Source: Aliarcobacter sp. (lineage in GTDB: Bacteria; Campylobacterota; Campylobacteria; Campylobacterales; Arcobacteraceae). From it: a stretch of DNA of 64,000 bases. The stretch is from NCBI GenBank assembly GCA_028689025.1, contig JAQTXA010000001.1, positions 248,001 through 312,000 on the forward strand, written 5' to 3'. A program made the translations under genes and the position numbers. The notes under the pieces were generated by a model that made no database searches, had not been told where the DNA came from, and saw nothing but the letters and a program-made list of their open reading frames with translations. This document shows, piece after piece, positions 9,044 through 18,264 of the stretch. The first letter of the stretch is position 1, and every line of letters starts with the position of its first letter.

Positions 9044-10468
9044 ATGAGGCTGATTAATATTCTTATTGCAGAAAATGCAAAATTATTATCAAATATTATT
9101 TCTACTGTATTGAGAAAATATAATTACAATTGTACACAAGTTTTTAGCTTAAAAGAGATTAAAACTGAAGTTTCAATCCAAAATTATGATTACATTATTT
9201 TAAATTTATATTTGCCAGATGCAGAAGAAAAAGATTTAATTATTAATGTAAGAAAACTTACTGATAGTAAAGTTATTGTTCTTACTTCTAAAGATAATGA
9301 TGAATTACGAGACTATTTATTTAAGTATGGAATTATAGATTATTTAAATAAAGAAAATATCGAACTTACAATCAAAAATATTGATAAGTTAATAAGACTT
9401 ATTGAAGAAAATAAAAAAAGTAATATTCTGATTATTGAAGATTCAAATGTTATTAGAGCCCAAGAAGCTGAAGTATTACGCCAACGAAATTATAATGTTT
9501 TTGAAAGTGACACAGGAAAAGGTGGAATCAAAATTTTCAATGAAGAGAATATTGATTTAGTAATTTTAGATTTAGAACTAAATGATATGAATGGACTACA
9601 AGTTCTAGAAGAAATCAAAAGAAAAAATGCAAATGTTCCAGTATTAATAGTATCAGGTACAGGAAATGCTACTACTATTAGTAAGTCTTTAAAAAATGGT
9701 GCTTCAGATTTTATGAGGAAACCTATAATTTTTGAAGAATTTTTATTAAAAACTGATATGTTGATTGATTACTTTAGAAAAAGTAAAGAATTAGAAGATT
9801 ATAAAAATAATTTAGAGGTAAAAGTTAAAGAAGCTGTAAAAGAGATAGAAGGATTAAGTAAAGAAATTGAAGATACACAAAAAGAAGTTGTTTTTACAAT
9901 AGGTGCTATTGTAGAAAATCGTTCAAAAGAAACTGGCAATCATGTTAACAGAGTTGCAGAATATTCAAAACTTCTTGCTTTATATTATGGATTATCTATG
10001 GAAGAGGCTGAAATGTTAAAACAGGCTAGTCCAATGCATGACATAGGTAAAGTAGCTATTCCAGATGCAATTTTAAATAAGCCAGGTAAGTTTGATGATG
10101 AAGAACGTAAAATAATGGATTCTCACGCTCAATTAGGTTACCAAATGCTCAAACACTCAAATAGAAAACTATTAAAAGCAGCAGCCATTATTGCATATGA
10201 ACATCACGAAAAATGGAATGGAAAAGGATATCCTAGAGGATTAAAAGGTAAAGATATTCATATCTATGGAAGAATAACTGCATTAGCTGATGTGTTTGAT
10301 GCACTAGGTAGTAATAGATGCTATAAAGATGCTTGGACTGATGAAGAAATATTTGATCTATTTAAAGAAGAAAGTGGAGAACATTTTGACCCTAAACTTG
10401 TTGATATCTTTTTTCAAAATTTAGATGAATTCTTAAAAATAAGAGATTCTTTAAAAGATAAATTTTAA
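9044..10468 (+). CDS. Response regulator with two receiver domains and HD-GYP c-di-GMP phosphodiesterase
   Basis: 474 residues from ATG at 9044; a TTG nine codons upstream is less likely. Receiver 1 (residues 1-120) has Asn at the phospho-acceptor position (YIILNLYLPD) and lacks the normal acidic pair, so it is probably not phosphorylated. Receiver 2 (about 130-250) is intact: IIEDSNV, VILDLELND and MRKP. After a coiled coil comes an HD-GYP domain with HDIGKVAIPD and HHEKWNGKGYPRGLKG. It should hydrolyse cyclic di-GMP under control of receiver 2. It is a lone gene between selD and selC. Confidence 0.9.
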   Translation: MRLINILIAENAKLLSNIISTVLRKYNYNCTQVFSLKEIKTEVSIQNYDYIILNLYLPDAEEKDLIINVRKLTDSKVIVLTSKDNDELRDYLFKYGIIDYLNKENIELTIKNIDKLIRLIEENKKSNILIIEDSNVIRAQEAEVLRQRNYNVFESDTGKGGIKIFNEENIDLVILDLELNDMNGLQVLEEIKRKNANVPVLIVSGTGNATTISKSLKNGASDFMRKPIIFEEFLLKTDMLIDYFRKSKELEDYKNNLEVKVKEAVKEIEGLSKEIEDTQKEVVFTIGAIVENRSKETGNHVNRVAEYSKLLALYYGLSMEEAEMLKQASPMHDIGKVAIPDAILNKPGKFDDEERKIMDSHAQLGYQMLKHSNRKLLKAAAIIAYEHHEKWNGKGYPRGLKGKDIHIYGRITALADVFDALGSNRCYKDAWTDEEIFDLFKEESGEHFDPKLVDIFFQNLDEFLKIRDSLKDKF

Positions 10469-10755
10469 TACTACAAATACTGATATATCAAAGAAATTCA
10501 AAAATATAATTTGGATGCTTGTTCATATACTTCGCATAAAAATGGAGTAATACTTTTTTAATCAGGACCAAATTCATGATGAAAATGTATCTCATTATAA
10601 AGAAGCTCTAGATTATGTAATGTTATATATTAAACCTGAACTATTTTAGAAAGATTAGAGAAATAAAATATTGTTAAATTCCCAAGTAACTACTACAATG
10701 TACTATCTATAAAAATTCTAAAACTGTATTATTTTAAAAATATAATAGAAAATAA
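10469..10755. other. Degenerate intergenic stretch
   Basis: Contains only short broken reading frames, for example a 29-codon open stretch near 10561-10650 reading HYKEALDYVMLYIKPELF at its end. It may be decayed coding DNA continuous with the cupin remnant that follows. I recognise no family and see no RNA gene. Confidence 0.4.
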
Positions 10756-11066
10756 ATGATAGTAAAAAAAGAAAATATAACTAATAAACAGTTTTTAGAA
10801 GTAGATATTATAGTTTTAGTTATTGGTGAAAAGTCTATGGTTACAAAAATGCTTTATAAAATCACAGATGATGTTACAACTCACTCAAATCATAATGAAC
10901 ACAATAGATATATTGTTTCAGGAAAATTTAGATTAAAATTTATAATTTTGATGAAATATTGCTATCTGAAGATTCATATTCAATTCCTGAAAATATTGAA
11001 CATAGTTTATAAATACTTGAAGCTGGTGAAGTTATTGATGTATTTACACCAATAAGAGAAGATTAA
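10756..11066 (+). pseudogene. Decayed cupin-domain gene
   Basis: The first frame reads MVTKMLYKITDDVTTHSNHN then NEHNRYIVSGKF, a cupin-like metal-site segment. After about residue 60 that frame becomes unlike protein, while a different frame continues DEILLSEDSYSIPENIEHSL, meets a TAA, then EAGEVIDVFTPIRED, the usual cupin ending. At least one frameshift and one stop therefore break the gene. It follows the HD-GYP gene and precedes selC; nothing shows it is still expressed. Confidence 0.65.
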
Positions 11067-11172
11067 ATAGTAAAATATTTTTTACCATTTATTAAGTTTA
11101 AATCAATTTTCCTTTGGATAAAATTTGTGAATTAAAAAATAATATAAAGTCCCAATTAAAGGGATTTTCAAG

Positions 11173-11272
11173 TGGCGAGAAGGTGTAGGAATCGAACCTA
11201 CCACGGCGTATTACACATAAACCGTCAATCAGGGTTGAAGCCTGTGGTGCCCACCAGGTACACTAACCTCCC
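11173..11272 (-). tRNA. selC: tRNA-Sec (anticodon UCA)
   Basis: The minus strand folds as a 100-nt tRNA ending in encoded CCA. The anticodon loop is CTTCAAC with anticodon TCA on a CAGG/CCTG stem. The T arm is GTAGG TTCGATT CCTAC. A long variable arm closes with ACGG/CCGT. An 8-bp acceptor (GGGAGGTT against ACCTTCTC, one mismatch) and extended D arm match the tRNA-Sec form. It lies opposite the selA leader, 58 bases from the selA start. Confidence 0.95.
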
Positions 11273-11330
11273 ACTTTGTAAGAAGCAAATATTACATAAA
11301 ACAATTTTAAAACCATCTGAAAGGGTAAAA

Positions 11331-12677
11331 ATGATTTTACTAAAATCCATTCCAAAGGTTGATAAGTTTATCACACACAAAGCTTTTGAAGGATTATCTA
11401 CGAGTTTAATTACTAAAATTTCAAAGGAAGTTATAGGAAAATTAAGAGAAGATATACTAAATAATAAGATTCAAAACATAGATGAAAACACTCTAGTTTC
11501 TGATGTGCTAAAAGAGTATGAAACAATCATAAAACCATCATTGCAAACTTTGATAAATGCAACAGGAATTATAATTCATACAAATCTAGGAAGAAGTTTA
11601 ATAAACAAAAAAAGCCTAGAAAAAGCTATAGAAATAGCAACATCATATAACAATCTTGAATATGATTTACTTGAGGGCAAAAGAGGTGAAAGATATTCTC
11701 ACATTGTAAAAACACTTCAAAATTTAACAGGCTGTGAAGATGCAATTGTAGTAAATAATAATGCAAGTGCTGTTTTTTTGATTTTAAATACCTTTGCAAA
11801 AAATAAAGAAGTTATAGTTAGTCGTGGAGAGTTGGTTGAAATTGGAGGAAGTTTTAGAGTTCCTGAAGTCATGAACCAAAGTGGAGCAATACTTAAAGAA
11901 GTTGGAACTACAAATAAAACCCATTTAAGTGATTATGAAAACTCTATCAATGAAAATACCTCAATGCTTATGAAAGTTCATAAATCAAACTATTCAATTG
12001 AAGGATTCACAAGTGAAGTAGATTTTGAAGAGATTGTAAAAGTTGCGAAACAAAACGATGTAATTGATTACTACGATATGGGAAGTGGACATATTATTGA
12101 TTTACCTTTTAATCTATCTCAAAAAGAGCCATCTATTTTAGAAATTATGAAATATAATCCTTCACTTTTGAGTTTTTCAGGGGATAAACTTTTAGGAAGT
12201 GTGCAAGCTGGAATCATAATAGGGAAAAAAGAGTTAATTGAAAAAATCAAAAAAAATCAGCTTTTACGAATGTTAAGAGTTGATAAAATAACTCTTAGTA
12301 TCCTTGAAGACACTCTAAATTCATATTTAAAAAATGAGCTTAATGATATTCCAACATTAAAGATGCTTTTTACTTCTATTGAAACTTTAGAACAAAGAGC
12401 AAATAATCTTTTTGAAAAAGTAAAAACTCTTTGTAAATGTGAAGTTATAAAAACCCAAACTTTAATTGGTGGAGGAACAACTCCAAATAAAAAAATTCCA
12501 TCAATCGCCCTTTGTATTGAACATGATAATTACAAACCAAATCAACTAGAAAAACTTTTAAGAAAAAATAATCTAATAACAAGAATAGAAAATGAAAAAC
12601 TACTACTTGATTTTAGAACCATTCAAGAAGATGAAATGGAAAATATAGCTGATATTCTAAAAAAGGTATTTAACTAA
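11331..12677 (+). CDS. selA: L-seryl-tRNA(Sec) selenium transferase
   Basis: SelA converts Ser-tRNA-Sec to Sec-tRNA-Sec using selenophosphate and PLP. This 448-residue protein has the family core NATGIIIHTNLGRS and the PLP-lysine region LLSFSGDKLLGS. The reading frame is open through the selC region upstream, but that extension is antisense to the tRNA; the ATG at 11331, preceded by GAAAGG, is the true start. Its stop overlaps the selB start (TAATG), so the two are translationally coupled. Confidence 0.95.
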   Translation: MILLKSIPKVDKFITHKAFEGLSTSLITKISKEVIGKLREDILNNKIQNIDENTLVSDVLKEYETIIKPSLQTLINATGIIIHTNLGRSLINKKSLEKAIEIATSYNNLEYDLLEGKRGERYSHIVKTLQNLTGCEDAIVVNNNASAVFLILNTFAKNKEVIVSRGELVEIGGSFRVPEVMNQSGAILKEVGTTNKTHLSDYENSINENTSMLMKVHKSNYSIEGFTSEVDFEEIVKVAKQNDVIDYYDMGSGHIIDLPFNLSQKEPSILEIMKYNPSLLSFSGDKLLGSVQAGIIIGKKELIEKIKKNQLLRMLRVDKITLSILEDTLNSYLKNELNDIPTLKMLFTSIETLEQRANNLFEKVKTLCKCEVIKTQTLIGGGTTPNKKIPSIALCIEHDNYKPNQLEKLLRKNNLITRIENEKLLLDFRTIQEDEMENIADILKKVFN

Positions 12678-14509
12678 TGTCTAATATCATCATAGGAACA
12701 GCAGGTCATATTGACCATGGTAAAACAGCTTTAATCAAAGCACTTAATGGCTTTGAGGGTGATAGTACAGATGAAGAGAAACAAAGAGGAATCACTATTG
12801 ATTTATCTTTTTCAAATATGACAAAAGGTCAACAGAACATAGCTTTTATTGATGTTCCAGGACATGAGAAACTTGTAAAAAATATGATTGCAGGTGCTTT
12901 TGGATTTGATTATGTAATGCTTGTAGTTAGTGCTGCTGAGGGAATAAAACCTCAAACTGTTGAACATATAGAGATTATTAATCTTTTGGGATTAAAAGAA
13001 TTAATTGTAGTAATTACAAAAAAAGATTTGGTTAGTGAAGATGAACTGAATATAAAAAAAGAAGAGATTTTAGATTTTTTATCTAATTTTGATTTTGAAA
13101 TAAAATTTGTAAGTTGCGTATCAGTTTATGATGAAAGTTCAATAGAAAGACTAAAAAATCAGCTTTTTACAATAAATAATAGTATAAAACAAGAAGAAAA
13201 TTTCTTTAGATTTTATGTGGATAGAGTTTTTTCTCCAAAAGGAATTGGTACAGTTGTAACGGGAACTGTTTTAGGAAAAAAATGTGAACTAGATGAAAAA
13301 TTATATATTTGCCAAAGCCAAAAAGAGACAAAAATAAAAAATATCCAAGTTCATAACCAAAATGCCCTTGAATCAAATATCTCTTCTAGAGCTGCTTTAA
13401 ATCTTCAAGGTGTAAATATTTCCCACATAAATAAAGGTGATTTAATCACAAAAAAAGGACATATTAGAGGATTTGATGGAATTGATATATCTTTTAAGTG
13501 TCTAAAAAATAAGAAACTAAATCATAATCAAACCTACTCTTTATTTATTGGAGCAAAAAGAATAGAGGTAAAAGTTTTACTTTTTGATTGTATTACAAAC
13601 CTTGAAGAGGGTTTTGCAACAATAAAAGCAAGTGAGAATCTTTATACAATTTTTGGTGAAAAAATTATATTAAGAAATGGAAATGATACGATTAGTGGGG
13701 GAATTGTTTTAAATCCAATAATTGATCCTATGAAAAAAAATCAAAAAAGAAATCTTTTAGAAGCATTAGATAAAAAAGATTTTGCAAGTGCTTACAAAGA
13801 GCTACTAGAAGCTCATAAAAAAGGCTTAGGTATCATCTCTTCAACCCAAAGATTTGCCCTTTCTCATAGTGAAGCAATTGAATTTGCAAGAAATATGCAA
13901 GATGTTTTTATAGATGAAAAAGAGTTAGTTATTTACCCTCTTTCTACAAAAGAGTTTGTAAAAGATTTTATTAGAGGAATTTATACTAAAAATACTTATG
14001 CTCTACTTTCAAATGCTTCAATTGCATTACGATTAAAGTGGGCTAGTACTTTATTTATCCAAAGTGCTTTGGATGAACTAGAAGCTGAAAACTTTTTAAT
14101 AAGAGATGTTTCTTTATATAAAAATGCAAATATCAAAGAGGATTTTGCAAAAGATTTAGAAGATATTGTTTTAAATAGATTAAAACAAGAAGATATAACT
14201 CCAACTGCTCCTTATAATATTTATGATGATTTAGATATTGATAGAAAATTAGGTGATGATATTTTAAAATCATTAACTGCAAAAAAACAAGTAATGAGAC
14301 TTCAACACAATCTATTTATTCATTTTGAAAGTTTAAATAAAATAGTAAAAACTATGAGAGAAATCATCAAAGAAGATGGATATGTTAATCTTTCAAACTT
14401 TAAACAAAGATTTGATTTAAGTAGAAAATATCTGATTACTTATCTAGATTATTTAGATAATTATTCCGATATTAAAAAAGTTGAAGATAAAAGATTATTT
14501 AATCAATAA
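12677..14509 (+). CDS. selB: Selenocysteine-specific elongation factor
   Basis: SelB carries Sec-tRNA-Sec to the ribosome at UGA codons with a SECIS element. The 610-residue protein begins with a GTPase domain: G1 GHIDHGKTAL, G3 DVPGHEKLVKNM and G4 TKKD. EF-Tu-like barrel domains follow (about 175-340), then winged-helix domains in the C-terminal 250 residues that bind SECIS RNA. Start overlaps the selA stop. Length and domain order are normal. Confidence 0.95.
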   Translation: MSNIIIGTAGHIDHGKTALIKALNGFEGDSTDEEKQRGITIDLSFSNMTKGQQNIAFIDVPGHEKLVKNMIAGAFGFDYVMLVVSAAEGIKPQTVEHIEIINLLGLKELIVVITKKDLVSEDELNIKKEEILDFLSNFDFEIKFVSCVSVYDESSIERLKNQLFTINNSIKQEENFFRFYVDRVFSPKGIGTVVTGTVLGKKCELDEKLYICQSQKETKIKNIQVHNQNALESNISSRAALNLQGVNISHINKGDLITKKGHIRGFDGIDISFKCLKNKKLNHNQTYSLFIGAKRIEVKVLLFDCITNLEEGFATIKASENLYTIFGEKIILRNGNDTISGGIVLNPIIDPMKKNQKRNLLEALDKKDFASAYKELLEAHKKGLGIISSTQRFALSHSEAIEFARNMQDVFIDEKELVIYPLSTKEFVKDFIRGIYTKNTYALLSNASIALRLKWASTLFIQSALDELEAENFLIRDVSLYKNANIKEDFAKDLEDIVLNRLKQEDITPTAPYNIYDDLDIDRKLGDDILKSLTAKKQVMRLQHNLFIHFESLNKIVKTMREIIKEDGYVNLSNFKQRFDLSRKYLITYLDYLDNYSDIKKVEDKRLFNQ

Positions 14510-14515
14510 TCTTTT
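14489..14515 (+). terminator. Terminator hairpin at the end of selB
   Basis: AAAAGATTATT (14489-14499) and AATAATCTTTT (14505-14515) form a perfect 11-bp stem with a 5-base loop, ending in T residues. It overlaps the last codons and stop of selB. Confidence 0.65.
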
Positions 14516-14583
14516 GTTTATACAATAAATTTATCTTATAAATATTTTATGGATAATTTAGTCTGTATTGCTACAATTCCAAG

Positions 14584-16203
14584 ATGATATTAACCAAAGA
14601 ACAAGAAGAGATAATCAATAGTGATAAACTCTCATTTAAAATCAATGCTGTTGCTGGAAGTGGAAAAACGACAACACTACTTGAGTATGCAAAAAAAAAT
14701 TCCCATTTAAAGATTTTATATCTGGCATATAATAAATCTTTACAAACTTCACTGCAAGATAAATTAAAAGAGTACAACTTACCTTATATGCATATAAGCA
14801 CTATTCACTCCCTTGCTTATAATAAAATTGAAGCTTATAACTACACTCTTGCCCATGATTTAAAAAATCAAATTATAGAAAATCTACTAATTAAACATGA
14901 ACTTACAGTAAATCAAAAAGCCTATTATCCAATTCCTGAATATGTAGCTTTGATAAAAGATTTGGTAAATTTTTATTGTAATTCTTCACTGATTGCCCTT
15001 GATTCAAAACTAATTGAGTCTTATAAAAAACAATCAGAACTAGGTGCGAAAATCCTTGAACTAATAAATAAAAATGAAACAAGGGTAATTGAACATCTAA
15101 AAACAATTTTAAGTGCCATGAAAAACAAAATCATAGATGCAACCCACGATTTTTATCTAAAGATGTTTTATCTAAATAAAAAAGTATCAGCAAATCTACC
15201 TTATGATTTAATCCTTGTAGATGAAGCTCAAGATATTAGTGATGTTATGATTGGAATTGTTGAAAATCAAAGTTGCAGACGAATTTATGTTGGTGACTCA
15301 TTTCAGCAAATTTATACTTTTAGATTTGCAACAAATGCCTTAAATAAAATAGATTTACCCTCTTATGATTTAACTCAAAGTTTTAGATTTGGAGATAACT
15401 TTGCCAAAGTTTTACAAAATAATTTAAATAGTTTATATGCAATAAATTCATCTAAACCTCTTAAAATATCAGGTTTAGAAAAAACAACTCAAATTGGAAA
15501 AAATCATATAGATTTTAATAAACAGTTTTGTGTGATTGCCCGAAGTACTTTTGGTTTGATTCAACAATTAGTCTATTTTATCCACGATAAAAAGAAAGTC
15601 TATTTTGAAGGTGGTTATAACTCTTATTCATTTATGAACCAAACTGTTTATTCGATTTTTTATCTAAAACAGAAAAAAAATGACAAAATCACAATAGATG
15701 AAATAAAAGATTTTGAAACAATAAGTGAGCTTGAACAGTTTGCAAAAGATACAAAAAATCAAGATTATCTAAATATTATTAAGTTTATCAATACTTACGG
15801 AGATAATATTTTTGAGATAAATAAAAAGATAAAAGAGTTTTTAGTAACAGACAAAAAAGATGCTGATATTATTTTTACAACTACCCATAAATCAAAGGGT
15901 TTAGAGTATGAGCAAGTAATAATGGCTGATGATTTTATTTCCAAAAAAGAGATAGTAAATACAAAAAATAAACTCTCATATCTAAGAGTAAATGAAGAAC
16001 TAAATATCTATTATGTAGCAGCTACAAGAGCCAAAAATGCAATACAATTGGCTGATTTAAATCTAACATATACTTACAATGAAAATGATGACTCAACAAC
16101 TCATGTAAAATCAAGATTTATAAGTAAACGAGCTGATAATAAAAAAAGTAAAGAACTGCAAGAAGAATGGTTGAAAAAAAATAGAGCCAAAAAGATAATA
16201 TAA
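14584..16203 (+). CDS. UvrD/Rep-like superfamily 1 DNA helicase
   Basis: 539 residues, shorter than UvrD (about 700). Walker A is AVAGSGKTTTLLEYAKK near residues 22-38, Walker B is LILVDEAQDIS near 215, then YVGDSFQQIY, the motif V/VI region TTTHKSKGLEYEQVI and YYVAATRAKNA. The spacing resembles the Fbh1-type short UvrD-like helicases. It should unwind or translocate on DNA with ATP, probably in repair or recombination. It stands apart from selB and is followed by an unknown gene in the same direction. Confidence 0.85.
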   Translation: MILTKEQEEIINSDKLSFKINAVAGSGKTTTLLEYAKKNSHLKILYLAYNKSLQTSLQDKLKEYNLPYMHISTIHSLAYNKIEAYNYTLAHDLKNQIIENLLIKHELTVNQKAYYPIPEYVALIKDLVNFYCNSSLIALDSKLIESYKKQSELGAKILELINKNETRVIEHLKTILSAMKNKIIDATHDFYLKMFYLNKKVSANLPYDLILVDEAQDISDVMIGIVENQSCRRIYVGDSFQQIYTFRFATNALNKIDLPSYDLTQSFRFGDNFAKVLQNNLNSLYAINSSKPLKISGLEKTTQIGKNHIDFNKQFCVIARSTFGLIQQLVYFIHDKKKVYFEGGYNSYSFMNQTVYSIFYLKQKKNDKITIDEIKDFETISELEQFAKDTKNQDYLNIIKFINTYGDNIFEINKKIKEFLVTDKKDADIIFTTTHKSKGLEYEQVIMADDFISKKEIVNTKNKLSYLRVNEELNIYYVAATRAKNAIQLADLNLTYTYNENDDSTTHVKSRFISKRADNKKSKELQEEWLKKNRAKKII

Positions 16204-16259
16204 GCGAGGTATTCACTAATATTTGATAATATATTACTATAAATAAATAAGGGAATTTA

Positions 16260-17006
16260 ATGCAATATTTTGGAACAATTGAAACTAAATATGAAGAGAT
16301 TTTTTTAACTGAAAGTTATATGTATTTTAATGCAGAAGATGAAGAGATAACAGTTAAAGAGTTAAAAGAAAAAATAAAAACAGCAAAAGATAGAAAAAAA
16401 AATATAATCGGAACAGTATTTTTATATAGTCCAATGGTAACTCCGGTTGGATTTGATTCAAACAAATACTTACTTGAACAAGATTTTGAAGATTTTGGAA
16501 GAATGGTTGAATTAAAAGGTGAAGGATATATTACAGTATTCAAACAAGCAATGAGAGAACATTGTGCAGGAAAAATTGTAGAAATAAGAAATCTATTTAA
16601 TTTAATTGAAAGAAGTATTGATATTCCTGTTTTATTAGAAAAATTCAACAGTGATTTAGAGAGTTATAACTCTTATCAAACAACACAATTTGACAGAGAT
16701 ATTATGTATTTAGATGCAGCAAATTTAATCCCAAGTGGTAAGTTTGTATTCTTTTGTTGGGGAGATAAAATCAAAGAAAAAGAGTTCCCATATATAAATG
16801 ATTATGCAAGACTTCTTTATGAAAATAGCGTAAAACTAGGTAAAAAAGTAGTTTTTGTTTATAAGAAAGAGAAAACTCAACAAGGAGCTGTTGATTATTT
16901 ACAATTTTCAAATCCAATGCAAAATTATAAATACAAAAATTCAATTATCAGTTCTATAAAAAAAGCTTTTGAAGAGTTTCCACCATCAATAACTCCTTAC
17001 GAATAA
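16260..17006 (+). CDS. Conserved-looking cytoplasmic protein, function unknown
   Basis: 248 residues without signal peptide or membrane segment. I recognise no catalytic motif. The middle has a single Cys (REHCAGKIVEIRN) and the C-terminal third holds FVFFCWGDKIKEKEFPYIND. A GGGAATTTA site precedes the ATG. The gene ends 10 bases before the REC-PAS regulator and is likely co-transcribed with it, which hints at a signalling or chemosensory link but does not prove one. Confidence 0.65.
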   Translation: MQYFGTIETKYEEIFLTESYMYFNAEDEEITVKELKEKIKTAKDRKKNIIGTVFLYSPMVTPVGFDSNKYLLEQDFEDFGRMVELKGEGYITVFKQAMREHCAGKIVEIRNLFNLIERSIDIPVLLEKFNSDLESYNSYQTTQFDRDIMYLDAANLIPSGKFVFFCWGDKIKEKEFPYINDYARLLYENSVKLGKKVVFVYKKEKTQQGAVDYLQFSNPMQNYKYKNSIISSIKKAFEEFPPSITPYE

Positions 17007-17016
17007 AGGCAAGATT

Positions 17017-18264
17017 ATGTTAACACCTGATTTTTTAAAAAACCTAAGAGTACTTTTTGTTGAAGATGAAGAGTTAGCTAGAGAAAAACTAGCAAAACTT
17101 TTAAGTAAGCTTTTTAAAGAAGTTATTTTAGCTTCAAATGGCCTTGAAGGTTTAGAAAAATATGAAAAATCAAAGATTACAGATGAAAAAATAGATTTAA
17201 TCATTTCTGATATTAATATGCCAATTATGAGTGGTCTTGAAATGTTAGAAAAGATTAGAGAAATAGATACTGAGATTCCTTTAATTTTTACAACAGCTAG
17301 GGGTGAGGCTGATAATTTGTTAAAAGCTATTGATTTAAATGTAAGCAATTATATTATGAAACCAATTGATACAACTCTATTAGTGAGAAAAATAACTGAA
17401 GTTTGCGAAAAAACATTTTTTGAAACACAACTTCAAGATAAACAAAATGAACTTCAAAAATATTTAGATGCCGTTGATAGTGTAGCTTTAATTTATAAAA
17501 TGGACGAAAATGGAAATATCTCTTTTGCAAATAAAAGTTTATTAGAAACTTCAAAATATACTCTTGATGAGATAAAAACTTTAAATTTTAATGACTTAAT
17601 TCATCAAGATGTTCCTAAAGAATCAATTGAAGATACTTGGGAAATATTAAGAAGTGGAAAGATATGGACTGGAAATACTAAATTTATTGCAAAAGATAAA
17701 GAGAGCTTTTATTTAAAAAATACTGTTTTTAAATTGGAATCAACTCATAATGAAGATGAATATATAACGATAGGTTTTTCAACGACTCAAGAAAACAATG
17801 AGAAAAGAGAGTTTCAGAAAAAAGTAATAAAAAGTATTCAAGAGTTTCATAAAAAAGAGTATACATACAAAAAAGTTGTTTTAGAATTAAATGATAGAGT
17901 TAAACAATTAGAATCTTATGTTCCAAGACTTCAAGAAGAGTTAGCAGAACAAAAAGAAAAAACTCAAAGTAGACAAAGACAACTTGACCATTATGAGATG
18001 CAAATGCATAATGTTGATGAAAAATATCATGGACAGATGACCGTAAAAAGTAAAGAAGCTGAAGAGTATTCAAGAACACTTGCAATGATTAAACAAGAAA
18101 AAAATGTACTTGCTGAAAAAAATAGAGAAGCAAATAATGAAATAGTTGCAACTAAAAAAGAGTTAGCTTTATTAATGAAAACAAATGCTGAAAAAGTTAA
18201 AAAGATAAATGACTTAACAGATGTAATTAAATCATTAGAAGCAAAAATTAGGGATTTAACCTAA
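17017..18264 (+). CDS. Response regulator: receiver, PAS and long coiled coil
   Basis: 415 residues. The receiver (1-125) is intact: VEDEE, LIISDINMPIMSG, TTARGE and YIMKPID. A PAS domain (about 145-250) begins VDSVALIYKMDENGNISFAN. The rest is a charged coiled coil of some 150 residues with no HTH, kinase, GGDEF or HD domain. It probably works through protein contacts. A gene of the same layout occurs on the minus strand at 44450-45511. Its last 9 bases overlap the end of convergent ureG. Confidence 0.85.
   Translation: MLTPDFLKNLRVLFVEDEELAREKLAKLLSKLFKEVILASNGLEGLEKYEKSKITDEKIDLIISDINMPIMSGLEMLEKIREIDTEIPLIFTTARGEADNLLKAIDLNVSNYIMKPIDTTLLVRKITEVCEKTFFETQLQDKQNELQKYLDAVDSVALIYKMDENGNISFANKSLLETSKYTLDEIKTLNFNDLIHQDVPKESIEDTWEILRSGKIWTGNTKFIAKDKESFYLKNTVFKLESTHNEDEYITIGFSTTQENNEKREFQKKVIKSIQEFHKKEYTYKKVVLELNDRVKQLESYVPRLQEELAEQKEKTQSRQRQLDHYEMQMHNVDEKYHGQMTVKSKEAEEYSRTLAMIKQEKNVLAEKNREANNEIVATKKELALLMKTNAEKVKKINDLTDVIKSLEAKIRDLT

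Noticed and set aside
8881-10745. Similar AT-rich segments with AATGTACTATC on both sides of the HD-GYP gene as insertion marks
   Set aside because: Only 11 bases match exactly and flanks diverge; chance similarity in AT-rich DNA cannot be excluded.
11172-11330. N-terminal extension of selA through the selC region
   Set aside because: The extra residues are the antisense of the tRNA gene; a proper ATG with a ribosome site follows.
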